Shown here: piece after piece, positions 43,316 to 55,263 of the stretch | Layout: every line of letters starts with the position of its first letter | Position numbering within the stretch: position 1 is the first letter of the stretch | From: Paraphaeosphaeria minitans | Taxonomy: Eukaryota > Ascomycota > Dothideomycetes > Pleosporales > Didymosphaeriaceae | Length of the DNA: 64,000 bases | Assembly: GCA_015832175.1 (NCBI GenBank) | Contig: WJXW01000017.1 | Span: 558,001-622,000 of the forward strand | Direction: 5' to 3' | Notes under the pieces: model-generated | Seen by the model: only the letters and a program-made list of their open reading frames with translations | Told to the model about the DNA's origin: nothing | Databases searched by the model: none | Position numbers and translations under genes: made by a program

Positions 43316-45558
43316 CGACTCTCAAAATAAAATCCCACACTGCGTCAGAGGTTGGGTGTGGTCTGCTGCAGGGCTAGGGTACGCAGCTATCAAGTGGGCG
43401 TTCCAGATGCGAACCAGTGAAGAAGCACCTGCAAGCCAGCGGCAACCACCTCAGCGGTATTTATCTCGGCGCACCCAGACCCTGGTGAGATTTACCACTC
43501 GGTATATCTCTTTGTATATAATGGATTGCTTGATTGGCGCGCATCGTGACGAACATGCTTTTTCTTCCGTGGGCGGCGCCGCAAAGGACTCTCAGCTCTT
43601 GGTAGTTACGAGCGTCATAACGGATCTGGAACCAAGAGGGGGTGCTGGAACATTGCGTGATGGTACGGTGAAGCTCTCAGTTCTCCGCATAAAGGGTTCC
43701 AAGAGCTTGTGAAAGCTGGGCATCGGAGCGACGAGGAGATGGCGTTGCCTGGGCTCTGCATTGGGGCGCCGGGCTGAATGATTGGATAGCAATATAGTTG
43801 CTTTGGAAGACATCTCGCAATGCATGAACGCTACAAAGTCGCCAGAAGAAAGGAGGTTTAATCTGAGCTTGATCATTGGAGAAAGAGCTTGAAAGTGATG
43901 TAGGTATATATCGACCGTGTCGTCTCTCAAGAGTATACTGACTAGCTTCTATGACCCCAGACATGTGGGCTGCCGGGGTAGCTTCGTGAACGCTCACGCA
44001 ATTATGCCATGGTATTGCGAATCCACGCTTGTACCACCCGCTGATTGGCGAGCTTGGCATTTAGGCTTGGCTGCTGGAGGGTGTGGTTGAAGGGCGGGTT
44101 AGTTTCATAGTGATTGGTGTCTAGACCAAGAAACTTGTAAACGGAACGCCGGGGGCAGTAATCCTGAGCCCACGCTGCTCGGCAGCTGTTTGTACGATAT
44201 GTTGACGACGATGCGCTTGGTGCGCAAGGTTTTCGATGCTTAGTTGGACGTTGTCTTGGTTTTGAAGCTTGTTCTAGTGCTGCGAGAGCGTACCTGTGTC
44301 GAAAACGTTAGTCTAGTAGGCCAACGTGTGCTTTTTGAGGAGAATCAGACACGTGAAGAGCGCAAGGCAGCACTAGGCGTTCGTCGGCAATTGCCTTCGC
44401 CGGGCAATTGAGTGTGAAGTCATGCGTCAAGGGTTGAGCGAAACGCCCATATCAAAAAGGTGGACGGCATCGATAGGATCTGGATCCTGCCCATGCCAAA
44501 TAGCAGAGCTTTGTGGTAGTTGCATCATTCTCCTGAAAATGTCCTCATTCGAGTGCGCGTGTTGTGGTGCCACTTGGAGAGCTCTGCTCTGACGACCGCA
44601 CACGCCTTCGACGCCCGTATCCGACATGCAGCTGAGATCCGCGTAAAGACGCCGCCGAGGCGGCCCGCGTGTACATCATTGCAAGGTTATGCCGTCACTA
44701 TCAAGCCCTGCCTTTGCATCATTGCGTTCACTGCATCTGCGCGGGGGCTGGCGCAAAGGGTGCGTCTCTCGGTCGACCGCCTTCGGCGTGGCCTGGGATC
44801 GGATTTGTTTGCACAGCCGGTGCGTGTTGCCGTTAAGAGTCAGGGTACCGGTATCGTTGATTGACACAGCGCATGTGGTCGGGGGACGAGCGATAAAAGG
44901 CTACGTTGGCGGTCCTGGTACTCGTGTCAGTTGTCCAATTGAGCCCTGCGGATCAGTCAAAAGAAACCAAAGACGTGGACGCCTCCTGCATCTCAGTCGA
45001 TGGTTGTAGATGCTGCCAGAGGCTGAACACACCGTGAGGATGCGAACGTGAGAGACGTGGTGGAAAGAGGAACACGTTCTTGCGTCTTGGCACATTGCGT
45101 CATGTGCTGCAGGCCTGCGCGACTCGCGACCACATCGCGAAGGTACAATTATTCCCCGTTAACCACCCACAAGTATTGCTCCCCGCGGCGCTTCTATGCC
45201 TGCCCGAGGGCTTTCCCGCCAGTCATACCCTCCCCGAAGATGTTTCACTCTGCCGCGGATTCGTCCTTGCTTCTCCGCGATGGCCTTTGATTGCCCTATG
45301 TAGTTCCTCTGTCTGCAACGTCATCGTAGGATCCGTCCTCCATCATGCGGGTTTCGTGTCGCTGTTGGCGCCGCTCTCTTCCTTCACGTGGTGTGCAGCT
45401 CTAGTGGCATGAGCGGGTCTTGTGCATTCGGGTTTGATGATCAACATTGCAAGGTCATCTTCTTCCAGAATGAGCACCCTGCGGAGGATCTCCACAGTGC
45501 TTTGATCCTGCGCCCAAGTCAGTCGCCACCATCGTGCTTCGTTCAGCCTGCGTCGCAC
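43316..45558. other. intergenic, 2.2 kb
   Basis: Only short frames without recognisable domains are found. The minus-strand frame at 45343-45558 continues past the GT90 stop codon and could be a read-on exon of that gene (see that entry). No gene otherwise. Confidence 0.4.
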
Positions 45559-46922
45559 TTACACAAAGGTTTCGAACGGGACACCGCGCAAACGTGTTTT
45601 TCCGTTGACCACCTCGAACGGCTCTGGTTGGAAACTCACACCTGCCCAAGCATGGAAGAGCTTCCTCCAGTAGCATGCCTGTGCTGCTGGCGTCATGTAC
45701 CGATCCCGGAATGTTTTCTGGCTGTTCTTCGCAATCGATTCGGCGAGCAAGGGCTGGTGCAAAAGCTGCTGCATCTTGCCTTCCAAATCGGAGAAGTCGC
45801 GCTCCACCTCGACGATATTCTGCTCAGCGCCCGTCTTGACGTAGACATCCTGGTACGGCTCAATCCACTCGCTTTTGTGCATGATCACCACCGAGCCGCA
45901 GTTCAGGAGATACTTTCCGCGACCCGAATAACTCCGCCCCTTAGTGTGCAGTAGGTACTGGTATTTGCAATGGTCCACCATGGAAATTGCTGAGGCAGCA
46001 GATCCTCCTGAGACCTCTATTCTGTTTTGCCACTTGATCTCTTCGATGTCGGCCCAAATCTTTCCTCGTGTAGCCTGGTACATGGTCTGACGTACTTTAT
46101 TGGTCTTCAACGCACCTCGCCATAGCACCTTTGGAACCCTGTCTTTCCAGGCCAGTTGATTCTGCGCCATCTCTACCCGGATCTGTTCGTAAGAGCCCAC
46201 CAGGTCCAGCGGCCACGACCAATAGCCAAAGTCCGGCATGAGCCACGTGTTCTTGTCATCCGACAGCCTAGAGAGCGCCCAGAACGTGTGGTTAGCATGG
46301 CTTTCGGTGGTCGCATCATCGGGCAGATCTGTAATCATAACAGAGAACTCGATGTCAGGAACTGGCTCCGGGCTTGTAGTAATCGCACGGTCAATCTGGT
46401 GCAGAATGGAAAGCGCACGGGGGGCAACGTATTCCCCATCGATTTTGGAATCAAGAATATAGAGCTGTGTCAAAGTTAATGCCTTGTCTGGATCTCGCTT
46501 GTGCAGTTCGTAGTTACCTTCTGCCTCCATATCATTCCCCTCAGAGCACCGTCTTGCTTCCAGTGGAGGTCGATGTCCGACGAGGTTACATTCCCAGTGT
46601 CCTTTTTGTGCGCTGCCGCGCGATCTATCTCCTTGAATAATCCTTTGAACTCTGCATCACATTCTCCGGAGGCAAGGCCGTAAACATCAAATCTCGACAA
46701 AACCTGCAGTGACGTGGCTATGCCCTCGATCGCATGTTGTGACGATGGAGCTGGAGTAGGCATGTCTTCACCCCGTCCCGCCTCGTGCGAGGGCTGCGCA
46801 TTGGATAACGCTGGAATGTAGAATCCTCCAGGGCGCGTATTCGCGTTGAAGCCCATAGCAATCAAAAGGAAGAGGCACAGAGCGCCGGCAGCAGCGAGTG
46901 ATGTGCGACTCTTCCACGTCAT
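45559..46922 (-). CDS. GT90 (CAP10-type) glycosyltransferase
   Basis: Two exons, 46922-46518 and 46464-45559, with a 53-bp intron (GTAACT..ACACAG), 436 aa. I start at MTWKSR because it puts a hydrophobic signal anchor (AAAGALCLFLLIAMGF) at residues about 8-24; an upstream in-frame ATG at 47030 would add 36 residues. The C-terminal half has the CAP10 pattern: WLMPDFGYWSWP, VLWRGALKTN, SMVDHCKYQYLLHTKGRSYSGRGKYLL in parts, and NCGSVVIMHKSEW. Cryptococcus Cap10/Cas-type members add xylose to capsule glycans; POGLUT-type members act in the ER. Here, glycan or wall modification in the secretory pathway is inferred. Oddity: the stop codon TAA lies within GTGTAAGTGCG, a strong splice-donor sequence, so an alternative spliced C-terminus is possible. 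Confidence 0.82.
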
Positions 46923-47744
46923 GTTTGTCCAAAGGGTAGAAAGGTGCCGTGCAAAGGATGCGATGACTCCAAGTGAGAGCTGCGGAAGTGAGGCATCACA
47001 CAATCGCACGGCGTCACGAGAAAAAAGCACGCCCCCCGTTTGCTTCTCTTGGCGAGGTTGTGTTTTGAGCTGTCAGGCAAGCAAACCCGCGAGTCGCCCC
47101 CGCGGCATGGAAAGTAAGTTGAACCCGAATCGCTCCTTCTTTGCCAACCACCCCGGAAGGACGATATTTGGAGACCATGCCCTCTGTTCTGTACATCATG
47201 AGAGTAGCATGGACGCGCATAGCCTCGCATCATATACCTACCTAACCTTGCGAGAAGCGAAGCGATGAGAGGCCCCGCAAAGCCCACTCGATTTACATAT
47301 GACCGTAGAATCGAGTTGCGAGAGAGCATTTCCCTAAGGGTTCACCAAAGAACACATCCATATCCGTCCGCTTGCCTAAGACAGATCATCCTCCAGGTTT
47401 GTTTTGCGTGTGCTAGGAAGCAACACCGTAGGAGTGATGTGGTTTCACGAGAGTTGTTAAGTGAGGTGCAGCTGCCGGTAGGTACCATCCCTAAGACTGG
47501 ATAAAATGTACACGAGACTGCGATCAACGGCCGACGTTCAAGGTCCTGTGCTTCGCCGCGCATTGATCCTCTGCCCAGGTGTGCAGCATATTAGTCCCCA
47601 CGTACCTATGGATACGTCCGAGACTTCGTGAGTTCATCTCCCGTACGTTATCGGAGAGAGCGATTCATAAGTTGGTGAAGACACCGCAGTACCCGCCTAC
47701 GTTGATAAGTGACAAGTACTACCTACGCAGCGGTTTGACGGTAC
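46923..47744. other. intergenic, 0.8 kb
   Basis: Upstream of the GT90 gene. Both strands have frames of 60-140 codons that overlap each other, with no domain. Presumably holds the GT90 promoter. No gene recognised. Confidence 0.4.
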
Positions 47745-48022
47745 CTGTTATCATGTAGGTAGTCTGAGAACAACTCACTCGCTTGCCGTTTCTTCAGCTG
47801 CACCTGCCATCCATGGTAAAGGTTGTCAACTAACCCGGGGTTGATGATCTTGTCCGTACAATCGATGACCTCGGTTTTGGTGGACGTTGCAATATCTTCC
47901 GCAGCCTACGCGACCTTTGCACCCTCTATGAGCATGTCGATCTTGGTCGGCACGACGTCGTCGTTTACGTCGTGGATTGGAGCAGTGCCATTCATGAGAA
48001 CAATGCTTTTTTGAGCCATCAT
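47745..48022 (-). pseudogene. amidohydrolase N-terminal relic
   Basis: From an ATG at 48022 the minus strand reads like the start of cytosine-deaminase/ATZ-TRZ-type amidohydrolases: KSIVLMNGTAPIHD, a DMLIEGAKVA segment, a TAG stop at 47908-47906, then in the same frame AAEDI, EVIDCTDKIINPGLVD. The metal-binding HxH motif that should follow the VD is replaced by NLYHGWQ, retaining only one His. After LFSDY (about 47760) similarity fades. Family members are over 400 aa; here fewer than 95 codons remain and the catalytic barrel is absent. I therefore read this as a decayed fragment, not a gene. The identification is by motif memory, without an alignment. Confidence 0.6.
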
Positions 48023-48897
48023 TGCCAACAATGATGCTCAAGGTCTTGCAAGACAAGGGGGTACCTATTTGTACAGTACGGCTTCCGGCTCGCTTCGCAC
48101 ACTGCCCGTAATTTTCCGCCTCGTCATCGATTCTGGATTCTTCTGGCAAGCTCGTACAATCCGGTAAGCCTCGTTTGACTCCAGGCCTGTCGTGACATAT
48201 CACGTCGCGTGGCTCTCGAAGCGCAACTGAAAAACAAAGCCATGAATCGTCTTAAGGTTATCTGTGGGTGGGCAGTCGTAACATGTGCTTTACTATGTCC
48301 GGTTCCTCGTATGTGCGAGCGCGAGCTCTCCAGGTGCGCCTGCCTCCACAACGCTTGCTGTATCTTTCTCGTACCTAGGTACAAGCGTGCATCTGGGCTT
48401 CTCTGCATATACTATCAGGTGGTGTTTCCAATTCAATTGATGAGGAGTGATCATTGATATGCCAAAGCTACGGGACGAGCGCGCAAGGGAGTGACAAAAT
48501 AAAGCAATCCGCTGCGAGAACAAAGGGATTTGAAAGAATTCCTAAAGAAACCAGCTATTTGGGAGAACAGAGGAGATTCCTGTGCTACTAGGAATCATCC
48601 CTCAGGCCCACCACGGCTCCGCGGCGACGCATGCGCGAGGGCCGAGGAGGCTCTCCACACGATGAGCAATCGAGAGTGTGATGAAGAATCATACAGCTAC
48701 CGGTGCGTTGCACATCGGAACGTTGGTTTGGTCTTCGAGCTTTTCACCGCGGTTACCTCAGCGGCGATTTTCACATGGAGACTACTCCTCCTCAATCGGC
48801 AACTTTTTCCTCTCCGTAAAACGTGGCAACTTCCCTTTTCTACAAAACGAACAGTCCTCTTCCCCTACATACAGTCAGTGCATCCAAAACGACCCAG
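48023..48897. other. intergenic, 0.9 kb
   Basis: Region upstream of the amidohydrolase relic and downstream of the next minus-strand gene. Short frames only, nothing recognisable. Confidence 0.4.
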
Positions 48898-49999
48898 TCA
48901 GAGTGGTAACTGACCATAGGATGGAGATTTTGTCAGAATCTCAAGAAAAGCGGGAGAAACATCCTCGTACGCTGCCCAACCCTCTTTTTCATACTCATGA
49001 GGTGCGACTTTGACAATGAATACATCTCCATAGTATGAATGGCTCATGTCCATGTCAGGAGCTTCGTTTATCCACCTTGGAATATGCTTATTCCGCGGTA
49101 GATCGTCCATCGCAAAGCTCCAGAACAGGTAGTAAACGCCTGCGCAAGATGCATGGCTATCTTGCAGCAGAATCCGCTGTGTTGGCACACGGCATCGCTG
49201 TCTCAGATGGATCCCTTTCCAGGGATGGAACATAGGCAGGAGATTGTATGGCTGCAAGAACTCGTGCAACTCTTGAAGCTCCAGTCGGTGTATATCGCGA
49301 AATTGCGATCCCTCTTCCGTGACCCAGAACTTGCGTACGTCTGGGATGCGGAAGAGAAAGGAGTCGGTAGCATCATCTCCTGCGGGCCGAGTGTTGAGCC
49401 TGACCAGGTGCGGTGGCGTGCCGTCCGCTGCGATGCGAGCGGCTGTGATCGTGACCTTTGGAACCTCGGGAATCTGCGGTAGCAGTTCTTTTACAAAGGA
49501 CGAGATCGAGGAAAGCATTTCGTGAGCTAAGACCAGGCTAGTAGAGTAGATTTGCGGAGAGTGAATATACCTTAATGTGGTGGACGACATCAGCTGAGGG
49601 TTGTTGCTTATCTCCATTTGGCTCGGCACATGCGGGGATACCTACATGGGTCTTGGTAGGTAGGTATGCACCGCCAATGATCTTGGCGATGGACAGCTTT
49701 TTGTTCAAAATTCGACACGAGCTTAGAGCTCTCGTTTGTGTTAGAGCAAGCCCGATCGAGGCCCGCAAACTCACAGTATGCGTCGTAACCACCTCGACAG
49801 CTGAACAAACCGATGTCACATCCTCAGAACTCCATTCTACAAAGTATCCATAACACCTCAATATGCAGGGTGCAATGGATCCCCTAGATATCGCATGATG
49901 CACCCACTGAAAACTCGGAAGCCCCCATAGGTACTCAGTCGCTCCTTCAAAACCGCGTATTTTTACAGGAGCCTTCTTGTTGTTGCAATCGTACGCCAT
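48898..49999 (-). CDS. hypothetical protein, splicing uncertain
   Basis: The 3' part is solid: from an ATG at 49518 to a stop at 48898 it encodes 206 aa (start MLSSISSFVKELLPQIPEVPKV) with GC/AT codon use unlike non-coding flanks, and motifs such as FRIPDVRKFWVTEEGSQF and WSFAMDDLPRNKHIPRWINEAP. I do not recognise a family; no signal peptide or membrane helix is visible. Upstream, 49999-49540 reads MAYDCNNKKAPVKIRG and EYLWGLPSFQWVHH and has intron-like signals (GTGAGT near 49766 with CTCTAAC branch; GTATAT near 49571), but I could not join these pieces into one continuous reading with standard acceptors. The gene may be a 206-aa protein from 49518, or longer with several small exons. Confidence 0.4.
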
Positions 50000-50778
50000 G
50001 CATAGGGGAATTTACGACTGTTTCACTCCTTATTAATGACGTCGAGCGAAACATCGGCGTTATCTAACCAAGAACAGATGCATAGGATATGGTGTGCGCC
50101 CATTACATACCTGAGCAATATTGTACTTTGTCTCTATACCATAGATGAAATTTTTCTACAGGAGGAATTCATGAAACACGTACAAAGACAGAGATTCTTC
50201 GAGTGGTGATTTTCGGCATATACTTGGTAGCAGATAACCATAGGTATCTCAGATACCAGTGTAACTATTGTGAAGCCAAAAAAGACCTTACGTGGTGCTC
50301 TTGATAACCTACAGGCTCTTCAAAGGGTCCAATTTCCTTCACAATCAAGGGCGCGTAACTTGCTACGCAGCCCGTTGCTGCTTGAATTATGGATGAATAC
50401 TGACTGAACAGGTCGCCGAACAGCGTTACCGCAAAGGCCCCTCTTAGAACTGTAATCGGCACATCCTTCACCTCGTGCCCTTTGTCGTAATCGTCGTCAC
50501 CGTTTGCTTTATCAACAATGCTTCCGTCTCCATTGTCTTGTTGCCGAGTACCACCCCAACAATGCACACAATCACCGCCGAAAATGCATCCGCACAATGC
50601 AAGGCGCTGTACAAATTCCCTGAGCCCCTTCTTATCCCTCCATCTTCATCCCATCCGTCTTGGGTGTTGACGAAGTTCGAGTCCTACTTTTGGGGTTCAG
50701 ATCCTGGTGATCCAAGCTATCTTCTTAACCCCCAAGTGTCTCGGTTTCCAAACGCCAAAGAGCTATCTATCCTCCAAG
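50000..50778. other. intergenic, 0.8 kb
   Basis: A minus-strand frame at 50265-50597 (110 codons, Cys-rich start) and plus-strand frames overlap without recognisable features. It lies between divergent genes and should contain their promoters. Confidence 0.4.
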
Positions 50779-52997
50779 ATGGCTTTCTCCGTCGCCAACC
50801 TGGTAAAGAAGGCCCCGGCGGCCGACGCCAAGCTCACCTCTAATAACAAGCTGCTCAATCGATATGCCGAGTACGACATCGAAGCGCAGCATCAGCATCA
50901 GCATCAGCAGCAGGCCAAAGGTGAGCGTGGCATCGTGGTGCTCTCCCCCAACGGCGACGAGCCGATCTTTGCCCCGGTGGAGGAGTACTACACTAGCGAC
51001 GGTGCTAAGAACACGAAGAAGGTCGACGGCCTCGCTGGGACCGTAAGCCAGTACCTAGCTGAGCAGACAGCGTTCGCGGGTCTAACCGCCGAGGCCCGGA
51101 CTGTGAGCTTCGAAGTTCTTTTCGACGCTGAGAGCCCGCAGGAAGAGCACGAGGCTTTTTTAGTCATGCGCTCCCACTGAGCTGGGAGCGGAATCCTTTT
51201 CCGGCGATCGAGGACGAGGAAGTGGGTGGCGACGAAAGCTACGAAATGGAGGATTTGGGAGCCGACAAGAAGGCGGGCAAGATAAACGCTATGCGCGAGG
51301 CTGCCAGGTGCACATTCGCTCAACCGCCCGAGAACTTGTCGGGCAAACCCTTGCACGAGCTGATCCCAGGCCTCGAGTTTCTCCCAGGCATCGAAGCACT
51401 GAGCATCTTCCAAGTGCGAAGCGTACAGATTGAGTACGGGCGCGAGTCGCTCCTCTCTGCGCAACGCAATGTGGACGATGCTGACCACGACCTGAAGAAT
51501 ATATATATGGGATATGAAGACCCTGCAATGTATATTTCCCCCATACCATATGCTATCGAGACGCAGAAGCAGCATATATTAGACGTCTTAGCCGAGGACG
51601 ACGTCAAGCTCGAGACAAGGTCTCAGCCCTATCACATATCGCTTTACCTGAGCGAAGACATTGAGCACGATCAAGAAGTCTACTTCTTTGATCCCGCGGC
51701 CCGTCAGGATGTTGGCTTCGCGGCCATGAATCACCTTCTGGATCCACCCGAGCGCGAACCACAGATTCACCACGCGGTGGACGACTTCGACGACGAAGAA
51801 GAATCAGGAGTCATTGAAATAAACGTCAGCTTCGCAGATGCTGGGCTAGCGGCGTTCGCTGCTTATTTCGATGAGTACCAGCCCGACGGCCTGAACCCGG
51901 CTCTGCACGAGGCTGTGAGCGAAGATGAAGGGGAAGAATTAGAGACGGTGAGTATTCCTGACGTTATGCAACCGATGATGTACAGCAGTTACTATAAACC
52001 ACCTCGTGGCCGTGAAAGCATCCATCGTGAGCCACCTGAGCTCCGCGGACCCATGCGGCGTCCCGGCTGGAAACCACTCGACGATACGATGATCCGAATT
52101 GCCGAAGTGATGACTCCACCAGCGCATTTTACTCGTTTCTCGTGGTCAAAGTATGGAACACCTGACTTGACTCCAGATGCCGAGGCATTGTTTGATAACG
52201 CGGTCTGGCATACTGACGTCTCTCTAGAGCTGTCGTTGCCCGCCAGCGAGGATCAAGGGATAGAGCTCCCACATGTGGTCGAGGCCTCTCTTGAATCTCC
52301 GAATAATACCACAAATGCTGGCGGTTAAAGGTACTCCGAGAGTAGAAAACACAGCAGCATTAATGCAGTCCTCAGGCTTGAAGCCACAGCACGAGCCCTC
52401 ACTGACTTCACCACGGACTATATAGCGCAGATCCGTGAGGGCAATATCGCTCATATGCTCGTGACACAGGCGAAGATTTTGTCAGATGCCAACGACGAAG
52501 AGACATTTGATCTGGGTGAGAAGTCGGCAGAGGACACGGCAATCTTTGTGCAGACTTTGTACAAAGCCTCATCAGTATCGACCGCTAATACGCAGGACGC
52601 CCTATGCATGCTACGGATGCTGCTTGATGTGGTGATCGAGGTAGCAGGTAGTCTGGGAAATCGTCTGCACAATATCAAGATGCAAACAGCAGTTGGACGC
52701 ATGTGGGAGACTACTTTTGTCTGTATGCACGCGATCGCTCATCGGGAGATGCTGTCCAAGCATGCAATACAACTCTTTAAGCCGAGGCTGGTTCACGAGG
52801 TGATCGAGACCGAGCGACTCTTGTGGTGTGACTGGGTGTGCAATATGCGAGCATCGGTGGTGGAGGAAGGAGAGCCCTTGAGCGTTTCCGCATCGAGGCG
52901 GGAGTACTTGTGGTCGAGTATTTTGTGGTGGCACCGGAGAATTTCCGAGATGCGTACCCTTGATGTGTCCTTTGAAACCGAAATTTTTGGATACTGA
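50779..52997 (+). CDS. orphan protein, about 730 codons, two frame breaks
   Basis: Starts at ATG 50779 (MAFSVANLVKKAP). The frame is good to about 51161, where a run of six T (51156-51161) precedes a shift: the downstream frame reads on as SHALPLSWERNPFPAIEDEE and stays open to a TAA at 52326-52328. After that the same frame continues (LEATARALTDFTTDYIAQI) to a stop at 52997. Each break can be explained by a weak intron: 51163-51212 (GTCATG..TCGAG, 50 bp) and 52321-52365 (GTTAAA..TGCAG, 45 bp). Otherwise one missing T and a CAA-to-TAA change would explain them. The protein is acidic with an HQ repeat near residue 40 and a helical C-terminus (LLDVVIEVAGS, SILWWHRRISEM). No known domain recognised. 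Confidence 0.5.
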
Positions 52998-55263
52998 TAT
53001 CAGAATTGTAATAGGTAAAGATGCTCGAAAAATCAATACGTATCGATGTGAAGGTGGCCTTGTTGAGAATTTGTAAGCGATGATGATGTGAGATCGTGGC
53101 ATGACTTGGACATTCTGGAAGCAAATAGGGCTCCTGCTCAAAGAGGGTTGTCCCACCCAGGGTGGTGTCATATTTCAGCATGACCTTGGGAAGGTTTTGG
53201 CGCCTTCTGTGACAGTGACGGGTGGCTGATGCCGCGTTATGTTCTCCACGCTGCTGAAATTAAAAACCCCCAATAAAAGCAACCGCTGAAACAAGTATCG
53301 CGCAGCTCTGCCGCAAGAAGCCGAAATAATCTTGGCTATATTATAGGCACGTGTGCCCGCTGAATAACGTGCTTGGTAGTCGTTGATGCAGACTGGCAGG
53401 TCGTGTTCAGCCGCCAGTGGCGTTATTGGACGGTGAACAGTTCACCAGTAGCACCTGTCACCATAATGGCGATGTTCGCCAAGTGGCTTTTTGTTCTTTG
53501 GTAGGGTGTTAGTGCAATCGATCATGAAATGTGCCATCTACTGTGCATTGGGCTCTTTGGGGAGCTTCTATTCAGGGGTGCAGCTCGGCAGATACCCCTA
53601 TGAAGATTAGATCCAACATGTGGACCACACATAAGATCGTTCGGCTCGGGTCTACGACGCTGATCTTTTTGCGCGCCTTTGGCAGAGAGAGTAGCCGTCT
53701 CTCGGCGTGTTGCCTCTTGAAGCCGGGTGCAGCACTGTTGTTGTTGGCCTCGTATGGTCTAAGCATCTGAAAGGCGTTGAAGGGTGCAGAAGCGACGGAG
53801 ACGCAGATGAGTTGTTGAAGCACAATGCAAGCACAATGTGGAGGACGCTGTACTCTGAGTTGGGCGCCTGTGTCGTTGACGCTGCTGCTAAACAGATCGG
53901 AACGATGCGGTTGTTGCGAATACGAAGTGGGCTAGTGATACTAAAGAAGCGTTGCTGGGGCAGAGTGAGCCGGTCACTGCGACGTGGACGCCGAGGCTCG
54001 AGCTTTCCCGAGGATCTCTGTTGGCCGATATAGAAGCAGTGAACGTGCCCCCGTTGCAGGCCCACCGTTGTACTCTGTTCTCAAGCTGTATGTGAGGCTT
54101 TGACCGGGTCAGCACAGAACGTTCAATGGGTAGGGGTAGGCGTATGCATGGAAGCCCGCGATGCAAGTGCGAAATGCTTGCATGGCGTGGATGGGCTATA
54201 TGCACTAGCCTCTTTTCGCATTGGCTTTCTCAATACGTACTAGCGTATCAGTGGATGTGAATAAGCGACAGCCCTAGGTAGTTAAATACCGCTGATGAAT
54301 TATCTGAAGATAGATTGACGCGGTTGTGCAAGTCGTCACATGAAGATGAAATGGATAGATGATAATGATTGTCAAAGCAATGAGAGTTGGCATCATGCGC
54401 CACATCGAGAGTCAGTGAGGCAGGCTCAAGGCGCGAAGCACAGCGCTCGGAGGGATCTCGGGCTGATTGACCCGGGCCTTCCTTTACCTGAGCACGACGA
54501 CAGGTGGGCTGAGGCTTGATGTGTAAACGATGACCAAGTGGGTCTCGAGACGGATGGGATGGGAAAATGCCATGTTCAACGAAGAGCTGCAGCAGGAGAG
54601 CAGCGTTGTAACCCTGCGTGACATCAACGGCTAGGCTGCTGAAGAGGGCAATGGCTAGGCCGGGTTGGAGCCAGGCGCGTGGCTTTGTGTTTAAAATTAG
54701 GCGCGACACCGAGTAAACGGGCGAGATGGCGCCGTATCTCCACTCACCTTGTTCGCCCACGCTGCTGGACGAGCTGCTCTCCAGCCACAGCCCAATATGG
54801 CCATGCGTTGCCATGACCAGTCCAAGACTGGGCCAGCGCGCTCAAGATCGTAAGGCTACCGCCACTTTATTTCGGTAGGGCTATCGGTGCCGACATGCTC
54901 AGCCCCCCTGTCCGCGCGCTATTGATTCGCCGTATTCTCCAGCGCGTTGCCTCCGTGCTGTTCACAATTCGAGCAAGGCGACTCCGGGCCACTACTGGCA
55001 CAGTGTGACGCTATGCTGCCAGCCGCCTTCTGTGGGGAGTGGAAAATGCTAGATGGGGGGAGTAATCATCTGTATAAAGGATCTGCCTCATCGCGCCCAA
55101 ACATTCCCTCATCATCACACATCAATATCTAATACCCTTTCCTAGGCACCTTCGCTTTTCTCGTTCGCCTTAGCTGCCAGTCGTTCGCTCCAGATATCCT
55201 CCAGACATCTCAGAGAACCCCTGATACTTAATACAAGAAACTCACCAGCACAACCTCTTCAAG
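52998..55263. other. intergenic, 2.3 kb
   Basis: Frames at 53652-54065 and 54248-54814 (minus) and 53707-54033 (plus) are open but overlap and show no domain. TATAAAGG at about 55074 lies 190 bp upstream of the next ATG, followed by CT-rich leader sequence. No gene recognised otherwise. Confidence 0.45.
55074..55081 (+). promoter_or_regulatory. TATA-like element of the wall-protein gene
   Basis: TATAAAGG followed by a CT/CA-rich stretch typical of strongly expressed fungal genes, 190 bp before the ATG at 55264. Confidence 0.4.

Noticed and set aside
50265..50597. Cys-rich 110-codon minus-strand frame
   Set aside because: Could be a first exon of the gene at 48898-49999, but I could not build a phased path to it.
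54248..54814. 188-codon minus-strand frame
   Set aside because: No domain or plausible start context, and low-complexity parts; kept as intergenic.
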